DNA from: Acanthaster planci
Taxonomy: Eukaryota > Echinodermata > Asteroidea > Valvatida > Acanthasteridae
Direction of reading: 5' to 3'
Assembly (NCBI RefSeq): GCF_001949145.1
Contig: NW_019091706.1
Span: forward strand, 260,901-278,818
DNA length: 17,918 bases
Shown one piece after another: positions 8,995 through 17,886 of the stretch; position 1 is the first letter of the stretch; the number at the start of each line of letters is the position of its first letter. The notes below the pieces were generated by a model. That model ran no database searches and had not been told where the DNA came from. It worked only from the letters and a program-made list of their open reading frames with translations. A program made the translations under genes and the position numbers.

Positions 8995-9940
8995 ATCATC
9001 TCCATAGTGGAAGTCATGATTAAAATTTTTGTCATTGCTGCTTACACCAAAGCCAGACGCATCACAGACAATCGACACTGGTTGCTGACCGAAAAATTTG
9101 CCTATGACTCTTTTCAGACACACAAACGCGCAGCTACCATGATCATTGGGTCATAGCTTAAATAGCATACTATTATTTCCTTGGTAGCTTTTCTGTGGGG
9201 TCCCTTAGCAGGCGGTGATAAAATCGATTATGACAACAATTGTTAACATGAATCTTTGGATAGTCTGCCCTTTCAGGCTTTTGAAGTGGTTTTCAAGCTT
9301 TTCATTCCGTTGCTGACCAGAATTTACTTCAATGTTTGAGTATACATCAACATCACTGGCTATATTTCAGGATCCTCGATAGTTTAAAAAAAAAAGCCAA
9401 AGTGCCAAGCATAGACCTAAGTGCCAGAATTCACGTGAGGTGTAAGTCTCAAGAACAGTCGACAGACAAACGACTAAGCCACGTTAAATCCAAGCGTTGT
9501 CTGTCCCAGGAAATTCAGGTACCGAGACCAAAAGAGGGTCACAGTTACTGCCACAACCATCTGTTTTCAATCATACCAAAGACAGCTGCGTGCTGACACT
9601 GGATTGGACGACAATGCAGCTACAGTCAAGGAAACCCAGGACATCGAGGTGGAGCAGTAGACCTGACAAAGTTGATAGAGGCAAGCGCCGAGAATTCAAG
9701 CAGCACAGGAAGGCAGTGGTGTCGTTTCTGGTTGGCGTCTTTATATCAACGGGGTTGCCTGTTATTTGGTGTCACTCCTTGCGTTCATATGCAAGGATTA
9801 TGTTTCTCTTCTTGCCTTGGCAGTTGTAAACTATTTGCTGTGATGTAACGCGACTATCAATCCGTTTCTATATGCGTTTCCAGTGGTGCGTTTCCAGTGG
9901 AATTTTTTGAGACTACAAATCACAGATTGCGATCGATCAT
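8985..9940 (+). pseudogene. Amine-type GPCR, copy 2, heavily decayed
   Basis: This is homologous to copy 1 throughout. TM1 remains as IISIVEVMIKIFVIAAYTK, with the conserved GN pair lost. An in-frame deletion of about 190 bases then joins loop 1 to the base of TM3 (ITDNRHWLLTEKFAY against copy 1 SLDRYWLLTKKFAY), removing TM2 and most of TM3 including the amine-binding Asp. A stop follows the TM4 start (MIIGS, TAG near 9154), with further stops at the copy-1 loop 2 position. TM6 has lost six bases and then one base (frameshift after GLPV), and TM7 Trp is now TGA (9841-9843). Some motifs are kept: NPFLYAF is intact at 9859-9879, followed by VVRFQWNF, and there is no stop at the copy-1 loop 3 nonsense position. 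Clearly non-functional. Confidence 0.9.
9874..9900 (+). repeat. 14-bp tandem duplication in helix-8 region of GPCR copy 2
   Basis: GCGTTTCCAGTGGT is followed directly by GCGTTTCCAGTGG. The corresponding part of copy 1 (3649 on) has no such duplication, although both copies read on as V-V-x-F-x-x-N-F. Confidence 0.7.
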
Positions 9941-10515
9941 ACCGGAATTGAAAACTGTTAGTGAAAACCCATGACTATAAGTCAGAAGAAAAATCAACGT
10001 TTCTGGTTTTCACCTGTTCTACAAGCAAAACTCAAAATAATGAATTTCGTGAAATTATTAGCTGTCAAGAAATATATAAGCACTTTTGAAGACTGAAAAA
10101 ATCTTAAATGTTCTTGAACTCTGCAAGTTTTATTAGGGACCAATTTGATAACTAGCGGTTGATTCGGGATAAATGTATTTTGGCGAGATTTTTAGTGCGC
10201 AATGTTCGTTTAGCGATGACTTTTAGTGGTCATGACGTATTAACCCAACCCAATGCACATACGACGTTTTAGCAACTGCGCTGAGTGTGGAACTTTTTAT
10301 CGACGCACATGACAACAGCATCCGTGTAAATGAAAAATGGTGTAAAACCCAGTAGGCCTAGTTTTTGAAACGTTTGAAAGTAAATAATAGTGACCACCTG
10401 TCAGATAGTTTATGAACTTACCATTCGTTTGAAATTAGAATGGATTTAAGTTGTGGGAGATTTTGTTGTCTAATTTGATTGTACTTGATTGAAGGATGTA
10501 ATTTATGTGAGGCCA

Positions 10516-10870
10516 GATGCAACCGCGAGTAACAGACAAAATCCTTACAAACAAAATAGTCTGAACGGTCTGACGCGCCAAGGCAGTGGTACTTTCTGGA
10601 CAACACTTTTGTAACATCTATCCCTTCAGCTGCCAGATAATAGAATTAAATAAAGAATGTGTGAAGCGGTGTTAGACAACTGTACGAGACAATAGATTTC
10701 ATCTTTTTTAAACGTTTTATGTACAATTATATCCTTTCATAGCTGTAAATGTTTTAGAATAACTAAGATCAAAGTTTAAACATGATTTTCAATGAGAACA
10801 TTAATGGAAGAATGGTTTTATCTCTGAAGGATTTATTTCCAAAATGAGATGTATCCATCTAAAAACATAC
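10516..10870. other. Spacer between GPCR copy 2 and the minus-strand exons
   Basis: AT-rich, no recognised gene or repeat. It includes the possible 3' intron of the last minus-strand exon. Confidence 0.4.
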
Positions 10871-11015
10871 AGTCTTTTCGCACTTATGACACATTGAGGA
10901 AATGAAGCTTTGTACAATGTGTCTCTGAACTTCTCTCCCACTATGTTGACTCGTTGTGTTTAGCCGTCCAAAAGCTGTAGAACCTGACTGCAGGCAATTG
11001 AGAGAGGGTTGCATT
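10871..11015 (-). CDS. Candidate exon 7 of minus-strand gene (uncertain membership)
   Basis: A 145-base open block bounded on the minus strand by a good acceptor (CCGTATCTTTCAG, exon from 11015) and a donor (AAGACT|GTATGT, exon to 10871). It gives 48 codons after one leading base, with four cysteines: NC at the start and MCHKCEKT at the end. It lies downstream of the other exons of the minus-strand gene but does not join exon 6 directly in phase (exon 6 leaves one base, this exon needs two), so another exon would be required between them. No family is recognised. It could also be an exon of a different gene or a chance open block. Confidence 0.35.
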
Positions 11016-13257
11016 CTGAAAGATACGGAAATGACACTTATCGCAATTTGGAAATAAACTCTTTCCATATTCGTGGGACCTTTGTAGCTTAAACTCTATC
11101 ACAGCAATTTGTGTCTACTGGCGTAATATTGTGCATTTTGGTTTTAGTAATATTACTGATAGATTAGAGAAAAACTTCCATTCTGACAAAAATCACTTGA
11201 TCACGAATGCATGCCCACAGCTTGGTTTTTGTAACACAAACAAGTTTTACTCTTTGCTTATTCACACCGTAGGTCTAACTCTAATATTGACACACTTCAT
11301 TGTATTCGAGTGTACCCTGATTTCAAAGGACTTTATTTAAGTGAACACAAATCGACAAGAAATGAGTTAACATTTGAACCTTTTGCCTAGGTTTAAGTTA
11401 GATTTCCCTGATATTTATTTACATTAATTATGGAAAGTCCTAGATAAACCGCAAAATGTATTAGCACATCTTTGAATAAGCTTTTGTTTCAAAAATGCGC
11501 TTAAATCTAATTCTTCCCTGACCCTCAACCTAGGATGAGCGGAAAATCTTTGTCAATGATTCAAACCTGTTGAATAGCACGGGGTGTTCGTAAGCTTCGC
11601 GCACGAATTGTGGAAGTATGCGGCTAACAGGGGGGGGGGGGAATTTTCGTAGTAATAGAGGCTTCATGGGTGGTAGAATATTTCAGTCCCGTGAGGAGAA
11701 AGGTGACATGTGCGTATCATCTATTGACAAGTGTTGGCGGTACTGGCTTCCATTGAGAGACTTTGAAACGCTATTGGAAGCAAGGGTAGATCCACACCGA
11801 TTCTTTTTTTGGAGGGGGGTGCAAAAAGGCAGGCAGTGTCCTCGGTGTACTTTTACATACCTGATCACACCAGTCACAAATACAAGCGATTCACACGAGA
11901 GGTTGTCATTGAGAGGGATGCTTTGCGAACACTATAGGATGAATAGTCGACAAAGTCTCACTTGCCAACTGTGCTGTGCGCAGAAAACTTGATTTTTTTT
12001 TCCGAATACATGATTATCTTAATTAAAAATTTGGCATTGTGCTAGGTAGTCAAAATAATATTTTGGTGTGTTTCCTCAATTCTTAATTAATCAAATATCC
12101 CCAAATTACGTGTGGAGTGTGTTTGTCTGCGTCAAACTCTTGTTGACGCGCCGTGTTGTGAATTGCCTGTATTAAGCAGCTTTCCTGAACGAAATTGCTC
12201 TGTCCAAACAAAACAACCTCCCTTAAAGACACTTAATATCTTCACGATGATTAAAACAGAAAACTCTTCGGGGTTTTTTTTTGTTTGTTTTGTTTTTGTG
12301 GCTATGGCCCCGTTCGCCCCCCCATCTGCCCTTGGATTAGCCTTTTACCCAAGGCGAGCGTGGTTTACCTGTACACACGCACCACGAAAACTACCAGTGC
12401 GAGTAGCCAAGCTCGAGTAAAGCTCGAGTATTGCTCGGGGTTCAGAACTAAGTTCACATGCTCAGAGAAAGATGGAACAGAACTAGTAAAACAGACCGAC
12501 GTGTTTAGCGCCACCAATCATCTCATAGTCTCCCATTTTGGTTGCTAAATTAATACCCTATGCAGACGATATGCATTCTAGCTTGGCGATAGGCGCGCCC
12601 ATAGATGGCCAAACAACCTTCGTCTCATCTACCTTAATGCAAGAGTTATAACATCTTCTAAGATTATAATGTTACATGCACATGGTCAGTCGAGACATGT
12701 GCAATGAGGCCAAGAAGCAAATTAGATTTTCAAACCACTTCGTGAATAAGTGCCATAATTATGAGCGGGACTTCCCTCACCATTTGTGTAACTATACAGA
12801 CAGTTATGGATACTGATTTACAAGCATATTGCAGTGCAGTCAAAACAACACTTCAAACATAACAAGCCAAATGTGTCAAAATTGTTAATACCATTGAATG
12901 GTTGTAACTACTCGACTTTTATCTGTTTGATGTTATGTACATTTCCAAAGAGTAAAAGTGTCAAAATATTTGTCTCAAATCCAACTCGGTATGCGCAATC
13001 ATACCGTGCATAATCACAGCAATCGAAGCACTGCACACTTACAATTATTACATTCAACTCTTTCTGACTGGTCGGGAACCCATTAAGTGGATATTTTTTT
13101 CAAACAGAAAGCCATCACCTGATTCCATGACGTGAGGACGCCGACAGGTTTCCATTTGACATAATTTGTCACTTTTTACATCGGTCTACATATATTTTAT
13201 TACCAAAATGAAACAACAAACTTATCGTTAACGAATAAACCAAATAAATTGTATTAC
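11016..13257. other. Gene-poor stretch, probably intron or intergenic
   Basis: No convincing exon was found on either strand in 2.2 kb. It contains a G12 run near 11630, several A/T runs, and a small duplication of AGCTCGAGTA near 12409-12430. Open stretches at 11618-11992 and 12112-12548 (plus) show no motif and no splice borders. If exon 7 belongs to the minus-strand gene this is its intron. Confidence 0.45.
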
Positions 13258-13465
13258 CATAACTAGCCTTATGATGGGATCTTGAGCAGTTCATAAGTGG
13301 GTCCTTTACATATTGGTCAATATAATCTGAGTAATACAATGCCATTCGAAGTACACAGCTTTCTGATCTCTCTGCACACCTATTATGTGCTGCATTACAG
13401 GCATAACGAACAATTTCAAACAATGCACACAGGCTACTTCCATTATTTAAGTCATTCAACAAGCT
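13258..13465 (-). CDS. Exon 6 of minus-strand receptor-like gene, cysteine-rich
   Basis: A 208-base exon (69 codons plus one base) with acceptor GGTTTTTATACAG (exon from 13465, on a codon boundary) and donor TATG|GTAATA (exon to 13258). It has five cysteines: SLCALFEIVRYAC, then CNAAHNRCAERSESC with spacing C-x6-C-x6-C, then KDPLMNC. The helical, Ala/Leu-rich character and this spacing resemble GDNF-receptor-alpha/GAS1 repeats (C-x6-C-x5-C) and also the end of Frizzled-type cysteine-rich domains (C-x6-C...PxxLxC). Neither match is complete. The phase fits the preceding exon 5. In a standard plexin this position would carry PSI/IPT modules, so the content is unexpected. The exon is well supported; the domain name is not. 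Confidence 0.55.
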
Positions 13466-14056
13466 CTGTATAAAAACCAAAAAGCATACAAAATCCAACA
13501 TCCTGATGAGGACCACACGCATCTTGTTTCATTGACAAGCAAGAAACCTTAACCCAGCAATCGTTGAAATGCACTTCCCTGGGTTACAGAAATCACACAT
13601 CGCGTCGGATCACGGATGACGTTTGCAAGTCTGCAGATCTTCGACACCACAGGAATTGGCCTACATTGTAATGAATGGAATAAATCAAGTTTGAAAATCT
13701 AAACACATTTATTTATTCCTTTTATCTCGTTATGTCTGTTTCAGAATGCTATTGTCAGTAATAACCAGACAGTCAAACGTTGAGCGTTATAATCATCACA
13801 AAAGGGTTACAAGATGATGCACTTTTTGGAGAGGGTATTATACGAAGCCCATGGATCAGTACAATGAGCTTCAACAGCAGTCTTAATAAGAGCATACAAA
13901 AGCTGTTCGTAAAAATCTGAGGAATCTTCGAAAGTCTCTTTAAATATCGCTTTGCAATGCCAAATCAACATTTAATTTCCTGTCCTGATAGAGAAAGAAA
14001 GATTTGTAAATGTTGATCCAAGTCGCAATTTTCAATAAATCACGTATAACAATTAC

Positions 14057-14230
14057 TCCGCAGGAACTCTTTGGAAAAAGAGGGGTGTGTAATGATTGGC
14101 TTGAAATGATATTTGTTTTATTTAAGTAGGATTTAGCCTGAAATGTGGAAAAATTGTTTAAACGTATACAGTCTGAAAAATCCGTAGCCTGTGAAATCAC
14201 ATTGGTCAAGAAAATTTGCCCACCTTCAAA
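14057..14230 (-). CDS. Exon 5 of minus-strand receptor-like gene
   Basis: A 174-base block of 58 whole codons, with a strong acceptor (TGTGTTTCTTTTCAG, exon from 14230) and donor GGA|GTAATT (exon to 14057). It starts FEGGQIFLTNVISQATDFSDC, carries possible N-glycosylation sites (NFS, NKT) and ends KSSCG. Joined to exon 4 it gives a stretch of the kind that precedes a PSI cysteine in plexin ectodomains (long beta-rich segment ending in a C). The second half, rich in Ser/Asn, is less convincing; an earlier donor is possible and would shorten the exon. Both ends are phase 0. Confidence 0.5.
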
Positions 14231-14314
14231 CTGAAAAGAAACACAAATGTAAAGACCAAAGACAAACATATTCCACTAAAAGTGTTTACTGCAGCTGAAG
14301 GTCGTCAAGTGTAC

Positions 14315-14415
14315 CTGTTTGCGGATCCAGCTGTTTAAGCCAAATTTATACTGCGAAATGTCCCTGTCATAATTCGACAATTTGTCCAGGCACTCCTGGT
14401 TCAAGTTTAATTGCG
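14315..14415 (-). CDS. Exon 4 of minus-strand receptor-like gene
   Basis: A 101-base exon with acceptor TTTTTCCACAG (exon from 14415) and donor AAACAG|GTACAC (exon to 14315), leaving two bases plus 33 codons. It reads QLNLNQECLDKLSNYDRDIS then QYKFGLNSWIRKQ. Only this frame is open, and its phase matches both neighbours: exon 3 donates one base and exon 5 starts on a codon boundary. The N-x-x-C, aromatic and LNSW pattern is compatible with the segment before a PSI module in plexins, but sequence identity is too low to be certain by eye. The intron to exon 5 is only 84 bases. Confidence 0.55.
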
Positions 14416-14597
14416 CTGTGGAAAAACATGTAAACACTTCATTATTTCATATTTTGCTTTCACTATGAAATGTAATGGTTCAATGGAAAAGTCAGTAGAT
14501 TTCAAATTGGTTGAGAAGGGTATATGTGAGTGGCTCTGCAAAAATGGCCCTTGGGCTCTCGTGTGACAAAGTGATGCCTATGGATAGAGAAGAATCT

Positions 14598-14629
14598 TTA
14601 ATTTAATCCTTTAATAAGGATTAAATTAA
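14598..14629. repeat. Perfect 14-bp inverted repeat, 4-base loop
   Basis: TTAATTTAATCCTT (14598-14611) and AAGGATTAAATTAA (14616-14629) flank TAAT. It lies in the intron between exons 3 and 4 of the minus-strand gene and is followed by a T run on the plus strand. Confidence 0.9.
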
Positions 14630-14811
14630 TGGATTTTTTTACCTCTGTCCCACATTCTATTCCCGAAATACAGTAAACTTTAGACTTGATCTCTGGCAGG
14701 TGTTTGGAATAGTCTGTTACATACAGAGGCATAGCATGACGTAAAGGCCTTTTTTGCAGAGTGGGTCACATAGTAATTTTCGACATCTCCTATTGGACAA
14801 CCATTTTCGTT

Positions 14812-15038
14812 ATATACTACTCGAAAAAATTTAGGACCACTTTTTCTTAATTTGTAATTCTTTTCCAAGCAATGAGTCTAGTTCTTTCATTTTTTGTTTG
14901 TCTACATGGTGAAACTGTTAACAGTGTCTTTCAGGTCATTCAAGACAGTTGTATTTGAGTATTTTCGGTAGTAAAACATCTCATATAAAAGTATACACAA
15001 AATAAAAAGTGGTCCTGAACTTTTTTGGGGTAGTATAT
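14812..15038. mobile_element. Tc1/mariner-like MITE
   Basis: Terminal inverted repeats of about 34 bp: the left end 14812-14845 begins ATATACTACTCG and the right end 15004-15038 ends GGGGTAGTATAT, sharing AAAAAGTGGTCCT and TTTTTT blocks. Alignment needs one gap and about three substitutions. The ends are flanked by TATA, consistent with the TA target duplication of Tc1/mariner elements, and TACTAC...AAAATTTAGGACCAC resembles Tc1-like termini. The internal 160 bases carry no transposase, so movement would depend on an enzyme elsewhere. It sits in the intron between exons 3 and 4 of the minus-strand gene. Confidence 0.8.
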
Positions 15039-15223
15039 TTCGCAGGTGGAATAAGTATTCATAGATTATTAAAAATTTGGGGATAAAATTGACTCCTTTT
15101 GTCAAGTCAAATACTTGACACTTATAAGACCGAAAGGCAGTTTTGGTCAAAAATTATTCCGCAGTCAATTTGCCCTTGCACACGGGTTCTTCAAACAAAA
15201 GGAAAAATACGGAAATAACTTAC

Positions 15224-15687
15224 GGGAGTCATCCACTGTGATAGTGAAATTAATCGCCTTAGTTTCGCCACACTCTACTTCCAAGACCACAGAGCACAAG
15301 CAGCTCTCACGCTCCGTAGATGATCCATTGATGTGTAACACTAGAAACTCCCTGCCAGAACTGACGGATCTGCTCTCGGTGTACGGCAAACTGCCGCACG
15401 GAGGGCAACGGATTTCATTGCCCATAATGCTAACGTTGTCCTCCTTAGCGGCTTCAGCCATTACGAACAGGTTCAGGGGATGGTTGGGGACATTCAAGCG
15501 TCGAACATAGCTGACCTGCCTACTTGGACAATTGTGGATGATGATTTTGTCGTCTGATAGAACAAGAAACGTACAGGTGTATGCACATTTCCGTACTTCA
15601 GTGAAGTTCGAATTCATTGGAAAACGAATAGTAAACTTTCTGACGAAATCATCATTATTCATAGTCATTATTGTCATTATCATAGTG
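15224..15687 (-). CDS. Exon 3 of minus-strand receptor-like gene (ectodomain)
   Basis: A long open block ending at a strong donor (GACTCCC|GTAAGT, exon to 15224). Two acceptors are possible in the same phase: CCTTTTTAG (exon from 15687, 154 codons) or TTTCGTCAG (exon from 15639, 138 codons). The second avoids a repetitive Met/Thr/Ile-rich start made from ATAATGAC-like repeats. It has ten cysteines, including KCAYTC, NCPS, RCPPCG and CLCSV...VEC, and several N-glycosylation sites (NFT, NVS, NGS). The order C-aromatic...C...PLNLFV...C..C recalls the beta-rich region between PSI 1 and PSI 2 of plexins. The CGSLP...SSGREFLVLHI part also resembles the second half of CUB domains, which I consider second choice. 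The phase joins exon 2 and exon 4. Confidence 0.6.
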
Positions 15688-17119
15688 CTAAAAAGGTGCT
15701 CACCATAGGGTAAACTTTTGCTGCTTAGTTTACTTCTCAATGCAAGACATTCTGCTGACTTTTGCCAGCCACCCTGCGCGCCTTTGTCAGCCAACCTTCA
15801 AATGCCATCTATCCCAAAAGCATTTGCCGGCCATCCTGTCTGCTTTTACTGGCCAACCGTCAAGCCTTTGGTGGCAATCCTTCAAGCCTTCGTCAGACCA
15901 ACCTCCCTGTCTCTGGTAGCCATACTGTTAGCCTTTCCCAGCCAGTCCTATATACTGCCCTATGCTGGCCATCTATCTTACAAGTCTTTGCCAGCCATTT
16001 TCCAAACCTCTGCTTGCCATCTTTGTTGTCTATCTAAACTGGTCCTACTGCCCTATTCTGGCCATCCAGCCACCCAGCATTAAGCAATCTTGCACACCTT
16101 TCAGAGCCAGCCTGCCAGTCAACGTCTTTCTATGCTTCCTTCTACCTAAAACCCATTGTACTCTGTAAGCCTTTGCCGACCAGCCTGCCTGCTTCCACTG
16201 CAGACCATACTTCTAGACTATGAAGGCCGTTTTTATAAACTTTTCCGTCGAGCCTATCAGCCTTTAATGGATGTTATCTTGATTTGCCAGTCAGCCCACA
16301 TAGTCTGTTTGGCTAAACAGCTATACCCTGTGTGGAGGAAGAGCAAAAATACTCACCAGGGGGGCAGATATTTGCCGCATCCTGCAATCTGCAAGGAAAA
16401 TGAAGCACAAGTTCAACGTTTGTTTCAATTCTGGAAAAAAGGCAAAAAGTTCCTACTTATGAAGGACAGGCAATTCAGCCAGCCCCCCCCAAAAAAAAGT
16501 CAACAACCCTAATTCCGTAGGGTGTGTTAAAACTGTATTCAGGACTGTGAAGGTTTAAACAACACTCACCATTTTAACGGGGGCGCAGCTAAACTTATCC
16601 ATAAGGAAGTTGATGATCTTGGAATAACAGTGTGGTTCTTGAATCATTTATCAAATAAGGCCTATACCAGGAGTCAGCTTCTTAAAAGGCGGGTGGAACA
16701 TGCATCGGGACACCTTACAACGGCCTTTATAGAATACTGAATTGAATATGCTACATACATAATGACGTGTGTGAAGGCATCAGGGCGAGAACCGCTGCGT
16801 GAACAAACACTCCATTTATTTGCGCTTCACTACCTTGTTCAAATGACGTCACGCTTTGGTACTCCATGGCCGTGTTTATTTCACACGAATTCGGATTGCG
16901 ATCAGTAGTCCGTCGTTGGTTTATGGACACCAAAACTCGCCTAACAGATGGTGCGAAACAGCCTTGGGATCACTGATCGGGACCCAGATCGGTGCAAAAC
17001 AAACAAGCCCCATGTACCTTTGTGAATTCTGGGAGCGTGGGACATCTTGTTCCCCGCACAAGGCCCTCAAGTTCCCCCTCCCCTACAAACTTCACCTCAG
17101 TCACTCCACTAGAACTCAC
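15688..17119. other. Intron between exons 2 and 3 of the minus-strand gene
   Basis: No coding exon was recognised here. It contains the degenerate minisatellite described separately and a C7A8 run near 16486-16498. Plus-strand open stretches at 15718-16512 are repeat-derived. Confidence 0.45.
15760..16200 (+). repeat. Degenerate minisatellite, GCCAGCCA/CCTTTGCC motifs
   Basis: Variants of CCTTTGCCAGCCATCCTGCCTGC recur about every 20-60 bases for about 440 bases (for example 15769, 15821, 15988, 16170). The plus strand is pyrimidine-rich with many CCAGCC and GGCCA steps. The repeat is strongly diverged, with no exact unit. It accounts for overlapping Ser/Leu/Pro-rich open frames in all three plus frames. 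Confidence 0.6.
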
Positions 17120-17304
17120 CCTTTCCTTAAATGCAAACATACTCCATTCTCCCAGCTGCAGTATGGATCTCCAACACAGTTTGGGCAGGTTGTATTATAG
17201 TCTCTGCAATGTTGGAACGGAACTTTGTAAACACCTTGGTGGGTTCCAACGAACACGGCTTGATCAGCATCACTCTTCAGCATGGTCAACACGGCGGCAT
17301 GGCT
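17120..17304 (-). CDS. Exon 2: end of Sema domain and PSI domain
   Basis: A 185-base exon with a very good acceptor (ACATTTTTTTCACAG, exon from 17304, codon boundary) and donor AAAGG|GTGAGT (exon to 17120, leaving two bases). It reads AVFVGTHQGVYKVPFQHC, the last strand of a Sema propeller, then CRDYNTTCPNCVGDPYCSWE and NGVC, a PSI domain with DPYCxW. A nearer donor (GGA|GTATGT at 17142) would cut off the last PSI cysteine, so the GTGAGT site is preferred, and only it joins exon 3 in phase. Sema-PSI units occur in semaphorins, plexins and Met-type receptors and mediate extracellular ligand or receptor contacts. Trp followed by Glu rather than Cys is closer to semaphorin PSI; the downstream exons suggest plexin. 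Confidence 0.85.
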
Positions 17305-17580
17305 CTGTGAAAAAAATGTGACTGGAAAATTTTGCATATGAACTACATAGCCACTAAGACAATTCTCATTTTAAAAAAAAGGTTTATATGGTTGGGGGTG
17401 TTTGGGGAAATTTAATCTTTTTTGTGAAGGTAATCTGGTAACTGGTTGGAAATGAGAATAGCTTAGACTTAATATTAAACTGAATAGACTGAAGCGATGT
17501 TCGGGTTCATTATGAAACATTACATTATGGAAACCGCATCGTAAGCATAATTTCAAACAGAAGATAATCCAAAGGCTTAC

Positions 17581-17669
17581 TAGTCCTCTTGTGTTTAAGC
17601 TAAGCTCCTCCACGACTTTGGCTTCTGATCGGTCCTCGCTCAAAAAAGCCTTTAGCACAGTCCCATTTT
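17581..17669 (-). CDS. Exon 1 in window: Sema domain segment
   Basis: An 89-base exon with acceptor GATTTTCAACAG (exon from 17669) and donor GGACTA|GTAAGC (exon to 17581). It gives two leading bases plus 29 codons: NGTVLKAFLSEDRSEAKVVE then ELSLNTRGL. This is the (GTx)NGTVLKA...VVEEL strand pair found near the end of Sema beta-propellers. It ends on a codon boundary and exon 2 starts on one, giving a continuous Sema sequence (...NTRGL / SHAAVLTML...VFVGTHQG). The rest of the Sema domain and the signal peptide must lie beyond the window's right edge. The cytoplasmic domains that would separate plexin from semaphorin are not visible. Confidence 0.8.
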
Positions 17670-17886
17670 CTGTTGAAAATCATCCAAGGACAACAAATAA
17701 AGATTAGATTAGGCAAATACTTCAAAACAGGTCATCTTTAAAACAACTTTACCCAAAAGCAAAAAGATGGCTTGCCTTTATCAGCTGGATCTTTCTGACA
17801 TGGGCACAACGCGAAGAATGATTACTAATAATGTCAACTAATTAAACTCCTGAAAATTCGTGTCAAATTAAATGATTCCCAATTAC

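Larger units (their letters stand above)
8985..10515 (+). repeat. Segmental duplication, unit 2 (GPCR copy 2 plus 3' flank)
   Basis: Second unit of the duplication described at 2510-4165, in the same orientation with an offset of about 6.4 kb. Non-coding similarity extends about 500 bases past the receptor frame, to about 10515. The many indels and substitutions suggest an old duplication. Confidence 0.75.

Noticed and set aside
11618-11992. 124-codon plus-strand open frame beginning in a poly-G run
   Set aside because: Begins at low-complexity sequence and shows no domain or splice context.
14680-14868. Minus-strand open frame of 62 codons with CPIGDVENYYV...SCYASVC
   Set aside because: Part of it is the left end of the Tc1-like MITE; the rest has no acceptor and does not join the neighbouring exons.
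15115-15510. 131-codon plus-strand open frame
   Set aside because: It is the opposite strand of exon 3 of the Sema/PSI gene and shows no motif or splice logic of its own.
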